Positions 43,563 to 52,026 of a stretch of DNA of 64,000 bases are shown piece after piece. Position 1 is the first letter of the stretch. Every line of letters starts with the position of its first letter. The notes beneath the pieces are model-generated. The model had not been told where the DNA came from, ran no database searches, and saw only the letters and a list, made by a program, of their open reading frames with translations. The position numbers and the translations under genes are program-made. Source of the stretch: Streptomyces sp. NBC_00094 (GTDB lineage: Bacteria > Actinomycetota > Actinomycetes > Streptomycetales > Streptomycetaceae); assembly GCF_026343125.1 (NCBI RefSeq), contig NZ_JAPEMB010000001.1, positions 7,383,501-7,447,500 of the forward strand, given 5' to 3'.

Positions 43563-43894
43563 GATCACCCTTCCTACCAGCGCCTTTGCGGCATGACAAC
43601 GGCCGGCCAAGAAAAAGCCCATAACCTCTTGAATCGGCTGAAAAAAGGAGGAAACTCTTGTCTTACACCGGACAACCGGAAAGAGCCGCACCCGCCGACG
43701 GAGACGTCCGAAGGCCCGCGTGACCCTTGACTCGGCTCTGGCCAGGCCCCCGGCGGGGCCGGTCGGGCACGGAGCCGTCGGCGACGGCCGACGACCGCGC
43801 GAACCGACCCGGACCGCCGGGGACTGTCATGTCTCCCCGGCGACGGCACCGGGCCCCTCGGACGACGGCCCTGGGACGGCCTCGAAGGTGGCCC
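43563..43894. other. Intergenic region with AT-rich islet
   Basis: The 332 bp between the NUDIX start and the universal-stress gene stop. 43590-43680 is strikingly AT-rich (AAGAAAAAGCCC, AACCTCTTGAATC, CTGAAAAAAGGAGG, TCTTACACC), so promoter activity, probably for the NUDIX gene, is likely. On the plus strand the islet carries a near-perfect ribosome site (see the short ORF at 43658). The right part is ordinary GC-rich DNA. Confidence 0.5.
43658..43723 (+). CDS. Possible 21-residue leader-type ORF
   Basis: TTG start six bases after GGAGG (43647-43651, within AAAAAAGGAGG), reading LSYTGQPERAAPADGDVRRPA then TGA. A longer frame (ATG 43593, 45 residues, MTTAGQEKAHNLLNRLKK...) overlaps it but has no ribosome site. 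No family recognised. It could be a leader peptide, a remnant or chance; the ribosome site is the only positive evidence. Confidence 0.3.
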   Translation: MSYTGQPERAAPADGDVRRPA

Positions 43895-44848
43895 TCAGAC
43901 GGCGTCAGCCGTGGGCGGGACCACCGCGACCGGGCAGTGGGCGTGGTGCAGCACCGCGTGGGCGACCGAACCGATCAGCAGCGAACCGAGCCGGTGCCGG
44001 TGGTGCCGTCCCACGACCACCAGACCGGCATCCCGCGAGCCCTCCACCAGCCGGCCCGCCGCGTCCCCCGGCGCCACCGACGGGACCACCTCGACATCCG
44101 GCCACCGCGCGGCGAAGGGCCGCAGCCGCTCCTCCTGCTCCTGCTCGGCCCCTCGTACGAGCTCCACGGAGTCGTCGGCCTCCGGGAGCGGCGGCGGCAC
44201 CTGGAGCGCCGGCGACGGGGCCGCGAGCAGCGCGCCGGGCTGCGGAGGCAGCCGGAACGCGGTCACGGCCTCCAGCGGGACGCCCCGGTGGTGCGCCGCC
44301 TCGAAGGCGAAGGCCACCACCTCGTCCGGGGTCTCCTCGGGGTGCAGGCCCAGGAGGATCCGCCCCTTGCCCTCGCCCGCGCCGCCCTCGGCCTGCTCGG
44401 ACGCCCGTGCCTCGTGCGGGACGACCACCAGCGGGCACGGCGCCGTCATCGCGAGCGTGCGGCTGGTCGAGCCGAGCAGCAGCGTCACGAATCCGCCGTG
44501 CCCCCGGGAGCCCGTCACCAGGAGCCGCCCGCCCCGCGCGGCCGCCGGCAGCGCGTCGGCGACGGTCCCGTCGAGCGAGACGTACCGCACCGGAACACGG
44601 TGCCCGCGCTCCTCGACGACCGTCCGTACGGCGCCCAGAACGGTGTCGGGCAGCTCCGGCGCCTTGCCGAGGGAGGCGATCCGCGCGGCGCCCAGCTGGA
44701 GCGCGTCGGAGCGGACGTGTGCCACCACGACGGGCGAGCCGAGGCTCTCGGCGGCGCCCAGGGCCCATTCCAGGGCCCGCAGGCTGTGCGCGGATCCGTC
44801 CACGCCCACGACGACCGGCGGCTCGGAGGCGGTGCTCGTGTCACTCAT
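43895..44848 (-). CDS. Tandem universal stress protein
   Basis: A 317-residue protein of two Usp domains. Domain 1 (residues about 9-145): VVVGVDGSAHSLRALEWAL, GSRGHGGFVTLLLGSTSRTLAM, CPLVVVP. Domain 2 (about 160-315): ILLGLHPEETPDEVVAFAF, GRHHRHRLGSLLIGSVAHAVLHH, CPVAVVPP. G2xG9xG(S/T)-type ATP-binding residues are recognisable in both. Such proteins respond to stress or hypoxia. ATG 44848 has a modest GGGAG upstream. Confidence 0.9.
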   Translation of the reverse strand: MSDTSTASEPPVVVGVDGSAHSLRALEWALGAAESLGSPVVVAHVRSDALQLGAARIASLGKAPELPDTVLGAVRTVVEERGHRVPVRYVSLDGTVADALPAAARGGRLLVTGSRGHGGFVTLLLGSTSRTLAMTAPCPLVVVPHEARASEQAEGGAGEGKGRILLGLHPEETPDEVVAFAFEAAHHRGVPLEAVTAFRLPPQPGALLAAPSPALQVPPPLPEADDSVELVRGAEQEQEERLRPFAARWPDVEVVPSVAPGDAAGRLVEGSRDAGLVVVGRHHRHRLGSLLIGSVAHAVLHHAHCPVAVVPPTADAV

Positions 44849-44878
44849 GAGGGAATGACTCCCGCACCCGCCCGGACG

Positions 44879-44922
44879 CCACACCGGCCCGTACCGAGAT
44901 GAATCGGTACGGGCCGGTGTGG
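44879..44922. terminator. Perfect 19-bp hairpin
   Basis: Arms 44879-44897 and 44904-44922 pair perfectly around GATGAA, just beyond the DUF5997 stop (leftward) and upstream of the stress-protein gene. Strong terminator separating the two genes. Confidence 0.9.
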
Positions 44923-44934
44923 AGGGAAGAGGTG

Positions 44935-45327
44935 TCAGGCGCTCTGGTCGCGGCGCGCCGCGTCGCGCTCCTTGATGCGGACGGTCTCCGCGCGGACCTC
45001 CGACTGGGTGGCGCGCTCCTTCCGCAGCCAGGCGGGGAGCTCCTGCTTGATCGCTTCGATCTGCTCCGTGGTGAGCGGCTCGGTGATCCCGCCGCGCGCG
45101 AGGCCGGCGATGGAGATGCCGAGCTTGTTGGCGACGACCGGGCGGGGGTGCGGGCCGTTCGTGCGCAGCTCCTGGAGCCAGGCCGGCGGGTTGGCCTGGA
45201 GCTCGGTCAGCTCGGCGCGCGAGACGACCCCCTCCTGGAACTCGGCGGGGGTGGCTTCGAGGTACACACCCAGCTTCTTCGCCGCGGTCGCGGGCTTCAT
45301 CGTCTGGGAGTTCTGGTGCGACGTCAT
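44935..45327 (-). CDS. DUF5997 family protein
   Basis: A 130-residue soluble protein: KPATAAKKLGVYLEATPAEFQ, SRAELTELQANPPAWLQELRTNGPHPRPVVANKLGISIAGLARGGI, LPAWLRKERATQSEVRAE. It matches actinobacterial DUF5997, found next to a LysR-type substrate-binding protein as here (divergent, 65 bp apart). The helix-turn-helix-like segment around KLGISIAGLARGG hints at nucleic-acid interaction, but the function is unknown. Confidence 0.85.
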   Translation of the reverse strand: MTSHQNSQTMKPATAAKKLGVYLEATPAEFQEGVVSRAELTELQANPPAWLQELRTNGPHPRPVVANKLGISIAGLARGGITEPLTTEQIEAIKQELPAWLRKERATQSEVRAETVRIKERDAARRDQSA

Positions 45328-45392
45328 GGTGCCAAGGGTATCGAGCATGCGGGCGACCTCCGACCACGTTCGCCAGCCGGTAGCCTTGCGGG

Positions 45393-46241
45393 GTGACAGG
45401 CTCGGACGTTTCCCCCGCGGGTTCCCCTTCGGATTCCCCCACCGCTTCCTCCGCTTCCCCCTCCTTCCGGCTGGCGTACGTCCCCGGAGTGACGCCCTCG
45501 AAGTGGGTGCGGATCTGGAACGAGCGCCTGCCCGACGTCCCCTTGGCGCTGCTCGCCGTGGACCCGGCGGAGGCCTTCGGCGCACTCCGGGAGGGCGCCG
45601 CCGACGCGGGTCTCGTCCGGCTGCCCGTCGACCGGGACGACCTCAGCGCCATTCCGCTCTACACGGAGACCACGGTCGTCGTCGTCCCCAAGGACCACGT
45701 GTTCGCGGCGGTCGAGGAGGTGTCGGCGTCGGACCTCGCCGACGAGCTGGTGCTGCACCCGCTCGACGACACCCTCGGCTGGGAGCAGCCGCCGGGCCGC
45801 CCGGCGATGGAGCGCCCCGCGACGACCGCCGACGCGATCGAGCTCGTCGCCGCCGGTGTCGGCCTGCTGGCCCTTCCGCAGTCCCTCGCCCGGCTCCACC
45901 ACCGCAAGGACCTCACGTACCGGACGCTCAACGACGTCCCGCAGTCGCGCGTGGGCCTGTCGTGGCCGGCCGCCGACGAGGCCCCCGACCTGGTGGAGGA
46001 GTTCATCGGGATCGTGCGCGGCCGGACGGTCAACAGCACCCGCGGCCGCCGCGCCGAGGAGCTCAAGGGCCAGAAGCAGCCGCGGAAGGACCAGAAGTCC
46101 GGCAAGCCCGCCCGGTCCGCGAAGCCGGGAGCCGGCTCCCGTACCGGCGGCAGGCCGGCGGCGGGCCGCAAGGGCGGCGCGTCCGGCGGCGCCGGGGGCT
46201 CCGGCCGCGGCAAGAGCGGAAAGCCCCGCCGCAGGTCCTGA
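45393..46241 (+). CDS. LysR-type substrate-binding domain protein without HTH
   Basis: A 282-residue protein: after a Ser/Pro-rich N-terminus, residues about 25-205 form a LysR effector domain (RLAYVPGVTPSKWVRIWNERLPDVPL, PLYTETTVVVVPKDHVFA, LVAAGVGLLALPQSLARLHHRKDL). There is no DNA-binding helix-turn-helix. The last ~75 residues are low-complexity Lys/Arg/Gly/Ser, which could contact nucleic acid or be disordered. GTG 45393. It is divergent from DUF5997, and the two probably act together. Confidence 0.85.
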   Translation: MTGSDVSPAGSPSDSPTASSASPSFRLAYVPGVTPSKWVRIWNERLPDVPLALLAVDPAEAFGALREGAADAGLVRLPVDRDDLSAIPLYTETTVVVVPKDHVFAAVEEVSASDLADELVLHPLDDTLGWEQPPGRPAMERPATTADAIELVAAGVGLLALPQSLARLHHRKDLTYRTLNDVPQSRVGLSWPAADEAPDLVEEFIGIVRGRTVNSTRGRRAEELKGQKQPRKDQKSGKPARSAKPGAGSRTGGRPAAGRKGGASGGAGGSGRGKSGKPRRRS

Positions 46242-46349
46242 CCGGGCCCTTCGGGGCGCCCGTGTCCGCACGGCGGACGGCCCCCACCGGGGCGGGGGCG
46301 CCTCGGCATACTGACCCCTCCTGATCATCGAGATCACACAGGAGGAGCT

Positions 46350-46934
46350 TTGGCCGCCAGTTTCAGGACCGTCGTCGAGGTCGGACCGGACCATCTCGAC
46401 CAGGCCCGGTCCATCGACCGGGTGTTCCAGGAGGCGATCGCGCCCGCGACCGTCAACTTCGATTTCGAGGCGATACGGGAGGCGGCCGCGGCCGTTCCCG
46501 ACAGCACCGTCGTGCGGATGGTCCGGGGCTGGGGCCTGCAGGAGCACGCCCCCGTCCTGGTCATGGTGCTCTCGCTCAAGGAGGCCGTCCGCCAGGCCCT
46601 GCCCCCGGAGTACACGGACGCGGGCTTCTGGGAGACCGTCGAACGGGAGCTCGTCCAGGCCTTCACCGGCCTCGCCGCGCAGGAGGGGCAGCCCGGACTC
46701 TCCTTCTACGAGGAGTCCGAGCACCGCACCCGCTTCTACCGGGACCTGTTCTTCGCCCTCCAGGACGAGGGGACCGGGGACGACATCTACGCCCTGGCCT
46801 TCTGCGTCGACGTGACCATCGAGCTGCCGAAGGCCCAGGCCACCGCACTGGAGCTGACGGACGTCGTCCCGTTCGGCGTCCGGCTCAACGCGATCGTGCT
46901 CCGCCAGGCCGTGGGTGTCGCCACCGGCGCCTGA
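46350..46934 (+). CDS. Cyt-type (cytolytic delta-endotoxin family) pore-forming toxin-like protein
   Basis: A 194-residue protein. TTG 46350 follows a perfect GGAGGAG. The order of segments resembles Bacillus thuringiensis Cyt toxins (Bac_thur_toxin family): NFDFEAI near residue 37, VVRMVRGWGL near 54, an amphipathic helix pair, SFYEESEHRTRFYRDLFFALQDEGTG at 118-143 (Cyt2-like: ETANQTNYYYNVLFAIQNEDTG) and VDVTIELPKAQATALELTD...NAIVLRQAVG. It lacks a signal peptide, as do Cyt proteins. Cyt homologues insert into lipid bilayers; target and trigger here are unknown. Single gene, convergent with the ferredoxin-reductase gene. Assignment rests on remembered family sequence. Confidence 0.72.
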   Translation: MAASFRTVVEVGPDHLDQARSIDRVFQEAIAPATVNFDFEAIREAAAAVPDSTVVRMVRGWGLQEHAPVLVMVLSLKEAVRQALPPEYTDAGFWETVERELVQAFTGLAAQEGQPGLSFYEESEHRTRFYRDLFFALQDEGTGDDIYALAFCVDVTIELPKAQATALELTDVVPFGVRLNAIVLRQAVGVATGA

Positions 46935-47079
46935 CTCCGCGCCTGTTTCCGCACCTGATTCCGCGTCCTGATCGGGTTCCCGAGTCCGGCCCCTGAGTCG
47001 GAGGCCGACCCCGGGTCCTGGATCCGGGCCCGCGCCCGCGTCGCACCGGCCCGCCGTCCCGGGCCGGAGACCTCACACG

Positions 47080-48774
47080 TCACGCCTGCCTGAACCACCG
47101 CCCGCCCCGTGCCGCCGCGACGAGTTCCGGAACCGTCGCCAGCTTGACCCGGGGGCGGCCCGCGTCCCGGCCCCGTGCCCGTTCGGCACGGTCGATGGCG
47201 GCGAGGCCGCGCGCGTCGACGAGGCCCCGGCTGTGCCTCCGTACCAGCTTCTGGAAGGCCTGCGGCGTCCCCGTGGGCGGGGGCAGCGTCCCCGCGACCG
47301 CGTCCGCGAGCAGGGTCCCGACCGTCTCCTCCGCGCAGGCACGGTTGGCCCCGATGCCCCCGGAGGGTCCCCTCTTGACCCAGCCGACGACATAGCCGCC
47401 GGGCAGCCCCTTCACGCGTCCGCCCTCGTGGGGGACGGTGCCGGTGGCCTCGTCGAAGGGCAGCCCCGTGAGCCGCACGCCCCGGTAGCCGATCGCCCGG
47501 ACGAGCAGCCCCGCCGCGATCTCCGGCCCGCTTTCCGCCACGGTCTCCGGCCCGTTCTCCGTACCTGTGGCCGAGCTTCCCTCCGTCACCCGGACCGCCT
47601 CGACCCGCTCCGTACCGCGTGCCTCGACCGGGGCGGAGTGGAAGCGCAGCACGATCCGGCGCCGGTCCCGCGCGGGATCCGCCGTCCAGTCCACCGGCTC
47701 GCGGGTCACGTCCCGCAGCAGCGCGGCCTTGTCGCCGGGCGCCGCCGCGTCGATGGCCTCGCCGGTGCGCGGGTCCCGGTCGTCGACGACGAGGTCGACC
47801 CCCGGGAGGTGCTTCAGGGCGAGCAGTTCGGACGCCGTGTACGCGGCGTGCTCGGGGCCCCGGCGGCCGAGGAGCACCACCTCGCGCACCCGGGCGCCGC
47901 GCAGGGCGGCGAGGGCGTGGTCGGCGATGTCGGTGGCGGCGAGGGTGTCGGGGTCCGTGACGAGGATCCGGGCGACGTCGAGGGCGACGTTGCCGTTGCC
48001 GACGACCACGACCCGCCCGGCGGACAGGTCGACCGCGTCCGCGCCGGTCTCCGGGTGCGCGTTGTACCAGGACACGACGGTCGTCGCGGGGACACTGCCG
48101 GGCAGCTCCTCGCCCGGGATGCCGAGCCGCCGGTCGGCGGGCGCGCCCACCGCGTAGATCACCGCGTCGTGGTGGGCGGCGAGCTCCTCGGCGGTGACGT
48201 CCCTGCCGACCTCCACGCCCAGCCGCAGCCGGACGCGCGGGTGGGCGTGGAAGCGGGCGAAGGTCTCGCCTGCGCCCTTGGTGGCCGGGTGGTCCGGTGC
48301 CACGCCGTACCGTACGAGCCCGCCGGCGACCGGCAGCCGGTCGATGAGGGTCACCTCGGCGTTGGTGTGCAGGAGGAGGTCCTCGGCGGCGTACATGCCC
48401 GCGGGGCCGGTGCCGACGACCGCGATCCTCAACGGGGCGAAGTCGGCGGGCAGCGAGCGGGAGAAGGCGGGCTCGCCCCAGGGATGGAACATGGGCGAGG
48501 CGAGGGCCGGTTCGGGCGCGCGGTCCGCGTAGTACGCGGCGTTGATCGCCTCGTACTCCCGCAGACGGCCGGTGAGACGGTCCGCCGGGAAGATCGCGTC
48601 GACCGGGCAGGCGTCGGCGCAGGCGCCGCAGTCGATGCAGCTCTTCGGGTCAATGTAGAGCATGTCCGTCGTGCCGAAGTCCGGCTCGTCCGGCGTCGGG
48701 TGGATGCAGTTGACCGGGCAGACGGCGATGCAGGTCGCGTCGTTGCAGCAGGTCTGGGTGATGGCGTAGGTCAT
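47080..48774 (-). CDS. Ferredoxin / ferredoxin-NADP+ reductase fusion (FprB-type)
   Basis: A 564-residue protein. Residues 1-65 are a two-cluster ferredoxin (CCNDATCIAVCPVNCIHP and CIDCGACADACPVDAIFPAD). The rest is an adrenodoxin-reductase-like flavoprotein: FAD motif VVGTGPAGMYAAEDLLL, GGLVRYGVAPDHPATKG, NADP motif VVVGNGNVALDVARILV and a terminal GYVVGWVKRGPSGGIGANRACAEETV. It carries electrons from NADPH to an internal FeS centre. It lies 39 bp downstream of the AurF-like oxygenase gene, so it is the likely redox partner. Confidence 0.92.
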   Translation of the reverse strand: MTYAITQTCCNDATCIAVCPVNCIHPTPDEPDFGTTDMLYIDPKSCIDCGACADACPVDAIFPADRLTGRLREYEAINAAYYADRAPEPALASPMFHPWGEPAFSRSLPADFAPLRIAVVGTGPAGMYAAEDLLLHTNAEVTLIDRLPVAGGLVRYGVAPDHPATKGAGETFARFHAHPRVRLRLGVEVGRDVTAEELAAHHDAVIYAVGAPADRRLGIPGEELPGSVPATTVVSWYNAHPETGADAVDLSAGRVVVVGNGNVALDVARILVTDPDTLAATDIADHALAALRGARVREVVLLGRRGPEHAAYTASELLALKHLPGVDLVVDDRDPRTGEAIDAAAPGDKAALLRDVTREPVDWTADPARDRRRIVLRFHSAPVEARGTERVEAVRVTEGSSATGTENGPETVAESGPEIAAGLLVRAIGYRGVRLTGLPFDEATGTVPHEGGRVKGLPGGYVVGWVKRGPSGGIGANRACAEETVGTLLADAVAGTLPPPTGTPQAFQKLVRRHSRGLVDARGLAAIDRAERARGRDAGRPRVKLATVPELVAAARGGRWFRQA

Positions 48775-48813
48775 GGCGTCGACTCGACTCTGGTCCGGGA
48801 GACGGGGCGGGGG

Positions 48814-49740
48814 TCAGATGAGGTGCGCGCGCTGGTAGAAGAAGAGCGCGGGCCGGGTCAGCATCCCGACGTCGGCCAGGAACTCCATGAGCCCGGAGCA
48901 ACTGGCGCGCAGCCGTGCCTTGTAGTGCTCGTTGGCGGCCGCCTCACGGCGGGCTCGCGCGGGGTCGAGTCCGGCCCGTACGTACACCTCGGGGTTCACC
49001 AGGCTGGTGATGATGTAGTACGCGGCGATGGCGACCACGAGGGCCTGGAAGTGACGGCGCGGCCTGCTCGCGCGTGCGAGGTGGCGGCGCGTCTCGTCCC
49101 GGGCGAACTTCATGTGCCGGGATTCCTCGACGACATGGATGTTGTTGATGGTGCGGACGAAGGGGACGACCCGCTCGTCGCGCATCCAGTCGCGCTGCAT
49201 GACGTCGAGGACCTCCTCGGCGACGAGGATGCCGGCGTACGCGGCTTCGCCGAAGCCGACGGTCTTCATGAAGCGTCCGAGCTCCAGCACGGCCCGCTTG
49301 GGGCGGTACGCGGGCGCGCCGAGCTTCTGGGAGCCCCGGGCGAACATGATCGAGTGCCGGCACTCGTCGGCGATCTCGGTGAGGGCCCACTGGAACCGGG
49401 GATCGGTGTGGTCCATGAGGTAGATGTCGCGGAGCACCATCTGCTGGAGGATCATCTCGAACCAGATGCCGGTGCTGGCGACCGAGGCGGACTCCTGCCG
49501 GGTCAGCTCCTTGCGCTGCTCCTCGGTCATCTCGTTCCAGTACGCGGTGCCGTAGAGGGAGTTCCACTCGGGGCTCTGCCCGTGGAAGTCCTTGTCGAGG
49601 GGGGTGTCCCAGTCCACCTCGACGGCGGGGTCGTACGACAGCTTCGCAGCCGACCGGAGCAACCGCTCGGCGACGTCCGAGTCGGTGACGTCCGATGCGG
49701 TGGCGGCCTGGTCGTCCGGGCGAACGGTGCTGCTTGCCAT
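48814..49740 (-). CDS. AurF-like diiron oxygenase
   Basis: A 309-residue ferritin-fold diiron protein. Ligand-type motifs are E126-C-R-H129 (ADECRHSIMFARG) and E206-S-R-H209 (VVEESRHMKFARDE), with additional Glu at 95 and 175-176. This matches the AurF N-oxygenase family, best known for oxidising arylamines; many actinobacterial members probably act on other substrates. ATG 49740 follows AAGGAG. Tandem palindromic operators lie just upstream, and the ferredoxin-reductase fusion is encoded downstream in the same operon. Confidence 0.87.
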   Translation of the reverse strand: MASSTVRPDDQAATASDVTDSDVAERLLRSAAKLSYDPAVEVDWDTPLDKDFHGQSPEWNSLYGTAYWNEMTEEQRKELTRQESASVASTGIWFEMILQQMVLRDIYLMDHTDPRFQWALTEIADECRHSIMFARGSQKLGAPAYRPKRAVLELGRFMKTVGFGEAAYAGILVAEEVLDVMQRDWMRDERVVPFVRTINNIHVVEESRHMKFARDETRRHLARASRPRRHFQALVVAIAAYYIITSLVNPEVYVRAGLDPARARREAAANEHYKARLRASCSGLMEFLADVGMLTRPALFFYQRAHLI

Positions 49741-49775
49741 GGTGCGGCTCCTTGGATCGCGCGATCGGCTCGGGA

Positions 49776-49826
49776 GCTTGTTAGACGCAGTGTCTAGCAA
49801 GCTTGTTAGACGGAACGTATAGCAAG
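49776..49826. promoter_or_regulatory. Two tandem TetR-type operators
   Basis: Site 1 (49776-49802): GCTTGTTAGAC-GCAGT-GTCTAGCAAGC, 11-base arms with one mismatch. Site 2 (49801-49826): CTTGTTAGAC-GGAAC-GTATAGCAAG, more degenerate. They abut as a 25-bp direct repeat, 36-86 bp upstream of the diiron oxygenase start. The TetR-like repressor is not encoded in this window. Confidence 0.7.
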
Positions 49827-49879
49827 GGGGCCGTACGGGCCTACCCCTCGGTACGGACTTTCTTTCCCGGCACGCGCGA

Positions 49880-49912
49880 ACGGGGCCGGAGCCGTGGCGG
49901 CTCCGGCCCCGT
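49880..49912. terminator. Terminator of the subtilisin gene
   Basis: Perfect 14-bp arms (49880-49893, 49899-49912) with a GTGGC loop, 30 bp beyond the protease stop (leftward). Confidence 0.85.
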
Positions 49913-49941
49913 CATGGGGTCGCGTGGTGCGAACGGTGGTC

Positions 49942-51774
49942 CTAGAAGGTCAGGTTCCAGGCGTCGATCTTGCCCGTGTCCTGGTTCGCGTTGTCGTTCA
50001 CGCGGAGCTTCCAGACGCCGTTGGCGACCTCGGCCGAGGCGTTGACCGTGAACGTCTGGGCGATGTTGTCCGTGCCGCTGCCGGTCCGGTTGTGCACCGT
50101 GTAGACGGTGCCGTCCGGGGCCACCAGGTCGACCTTGAGGTCACCGATGTACGTGTGCTTGATGTCCACGCCCACCTTGAGGGTCGCCGGGGCGTTGCCC
50201 GTCACCCCGCTGACGGTGATCGAGCTCTCGACCGTCGCGTTGTCGGCGATGGCGACGTCCGTCAGGTTCTCGAAGTACGCGCCGGGCGGCGGGGTCGTGC
50301 CACCGACGGCCTTCAGGGCGTCGACGGCGCCTTCGCCGAAGAAGCCGTTCTTGGTCGTGGTGCCCGTGCAGCGGGTGTCCGAGGGGCACGCCCGGTCCGT
50401 GGCCTGGACGCCGAGCTGGTCCCGGATCTGCGCCGGGGTGAACGTCGGGTTGACGCTCGCGATCAGCGCCGCGACGCCCGCTACGTGCGGGGAGGCCATC
50501 GAGGTGCCGTTCATGTTGCCGTACTTGCCGCCCGGGAGCGTCGAGTAGACACCGGAGGAGCCGTCGCCGCCGGGGGCGGCGATGTCGATGACGCCGTTGC
50601 CGAAGTTCGAGTACGAGGCCTTGGCGCCGCCGTTGCCCTGCGCGGCGACGGTCACGACGCCCGGGAGCTCCGTCGGGATGTCGATGCAGGCGTTGGTGAG
50701 GGTGCGGGTGACCGGCGTCGAGTCGTTGGGGGACTCGGAGTCGGTCGTCTTGTTCGCCAGGTCGTAGTTGGAGTTGCCGGCGGCGGCGACCTGGAGCGAA
50801 CCCTTGCCCTCGGCGTACGCCTGGGCACGGCGGACACCCTCGATGATGGCGGCCTGGTCCACGTTGTCCGGGCAGTTGAACGCCCACGGGTCCGTGTAGT
50901 AGCTGTTGTTGGTGACCTTGAAACCGTGGTCACCGGCCCACACGAAGCCGCAGATCGTGTTCTCCGCGAAGAACAGGCTGCTGGTCGGCTCCGCGATGCG
51001 GACCGAGGAGATCTTCACGCCCGGCGCGACGCCGATGACGCCCTTGCCGTTCTTCGACGCCGCGATGGTGCCCGCGACGTGCGTGCCGTGGGTGCCGACG
51101 TCACGCCAGGCACCGGCGCGGGTGTCCGCCTTGCCGTACGCGCAGGACGCCGAGTCGGCGGCGTTGAAGTTGGGCGCGATGTCCTGGTGCTGGTCGTCCA
51201 CGCCGGTGTCGAGGACGCCGACCTTCACCGTCGCCGAGCCGGTGGTGACGGCCCAGGCCTGGTCGGCCTTGATCTGCGTCATGTCCCAGCGGTTGGACTC
51301 CGTCAGCGTCGTCGCGGACTGCGCCGGGTTCGCCGGGAGCGCCGGGCTGTAGGCGTCGGCGGGGACGTCGGACGTCCGGGTCGCGCCGACCTGCTGGACG
51401 CCGCCGACCGTACGCATCGCCGAGGCGAAGGAGGTGGACGTCGAGTGCGCGACGATCACGCCGATCGCGTCGTATGTGGCGAAGACCGAACCGCCGTTGG
51501 TCGCCACGGCGCCGCTGACGGCCGAGGTGCCGCCCGGGGCGGTGATCACCAGGTACGCGCGGGTGCCGGCGGCCCAGGCCGCGGGTGCGGCGACGGTCGT
51601 GGTGGCGGTCGTGCCGGCGTCGCGGGTCGCCCCCGCCGAACCGACCGCGACGGGCGCGGTGTCCGACGGTGCTGCATGGGCGAATCCTGCGGGAGCGGCG
51701 AGCGCCGCGGTCGTGCCGAGGGCCGCGACGGCGATGGCCGACATTCTCAACCGGCTGGATATCTGGGAAAACAA
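49942..51774 (-). CDS. Secreted subtilisin-family (S8) protease with P domain
   Basis: A 610-residue secreted serine protease. TTG 51774 is chosen because GGAGG lies five bases upstream and it gives a full signal peptide (FSQISSRLRMSAIAVAALGTTAALA...AHA). A propeptide-like region with a Thr/Ala-rich stretch follows (to about residue 150). The catalytic triad is Asp in VGVLDTGVDDQHQD, His in GTHGTHVAGT and Ser in MNGTSMASPHVAG. The oxyanion Asn is in AAAGNSN. A C-terminal P/Homo-B domain (NLTDVAIADNATVESSITV ... NGVWKLRVNDNANQDTGKIDAWNLTF) stabilises secretion or folding. Confidence 0.92.
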   Translation of the reverse strand: MFSQISSRLRMSAIAVAALGTTAALAAPAGFAHAAPSDTAPVAVGSAGATRDAGTTATTTVAAPAAWAAGTRAYLVITAPGGTSAVSGAVATNGGSVFATYDAIGVIVAHSTSTSFASAMRTVGGVQQVGATRTSDVPADAYSPALPANPAQSATTLTESNRWDMTQIKADQAWAVTTGSATVKVGVLDTGVDDQHQDIAPNFNAADSASCAYGKADTRAGAWRDVGTHGTHVAGTIAASKNGKGVIGVAPGVKISSVRIAEPTSSLFFAENTICGFVWAGDHGFKVTNNSYYTDPWAFNCPDNVDQAAIIEGVRRAQAYAEGKGSLQVAAAGNSNYDLANKTTDSESPNDSTPVTRTLTNACIDIPTELPGVVTVAAQGNGGAKASYSNFGNGVIDIAAPGGDGSSGVYSTLPGGKYGNMNGTSMASPHVAGVAALIASVNPTFTPAQIRDQLGVQATDRACPSDTRCTGTTTKNGFFGEGAVDALKAVGGTTPPPGAYFENLTDVAIADNATVESSITVSGVTGNAPATLKVGVDIKHTYIGDLKVDLVAPDGTVYTVHNRTGSGTDNIAQTFTVNASAEVANGVWKLRVNDNANQDTGKIDAWNLTF

Positions 51775-52026
51775 TGCGTCCTCCGATGACCCGGTGGCGC
51801 GGGTGGCGCCTGCCGGGCCCTGTGATGTGTGGGGTGGACGCAAGATCCCAGACTCGTGGAACGGAAGGAAGCATTCCGTCCGAGAAGCCTGTTCGTGTTA
51901 CGCACTGTTGACCTATCAGCGCCGGGAAGGTGTACGAATCCGCCCTTCTATCCCCTTCGTTCCCGGAGGACGCACGGGCCGCCGGGAACGTGCGACGGAG
52001 GTCACCCCGGGCGATAATCGGCAACT

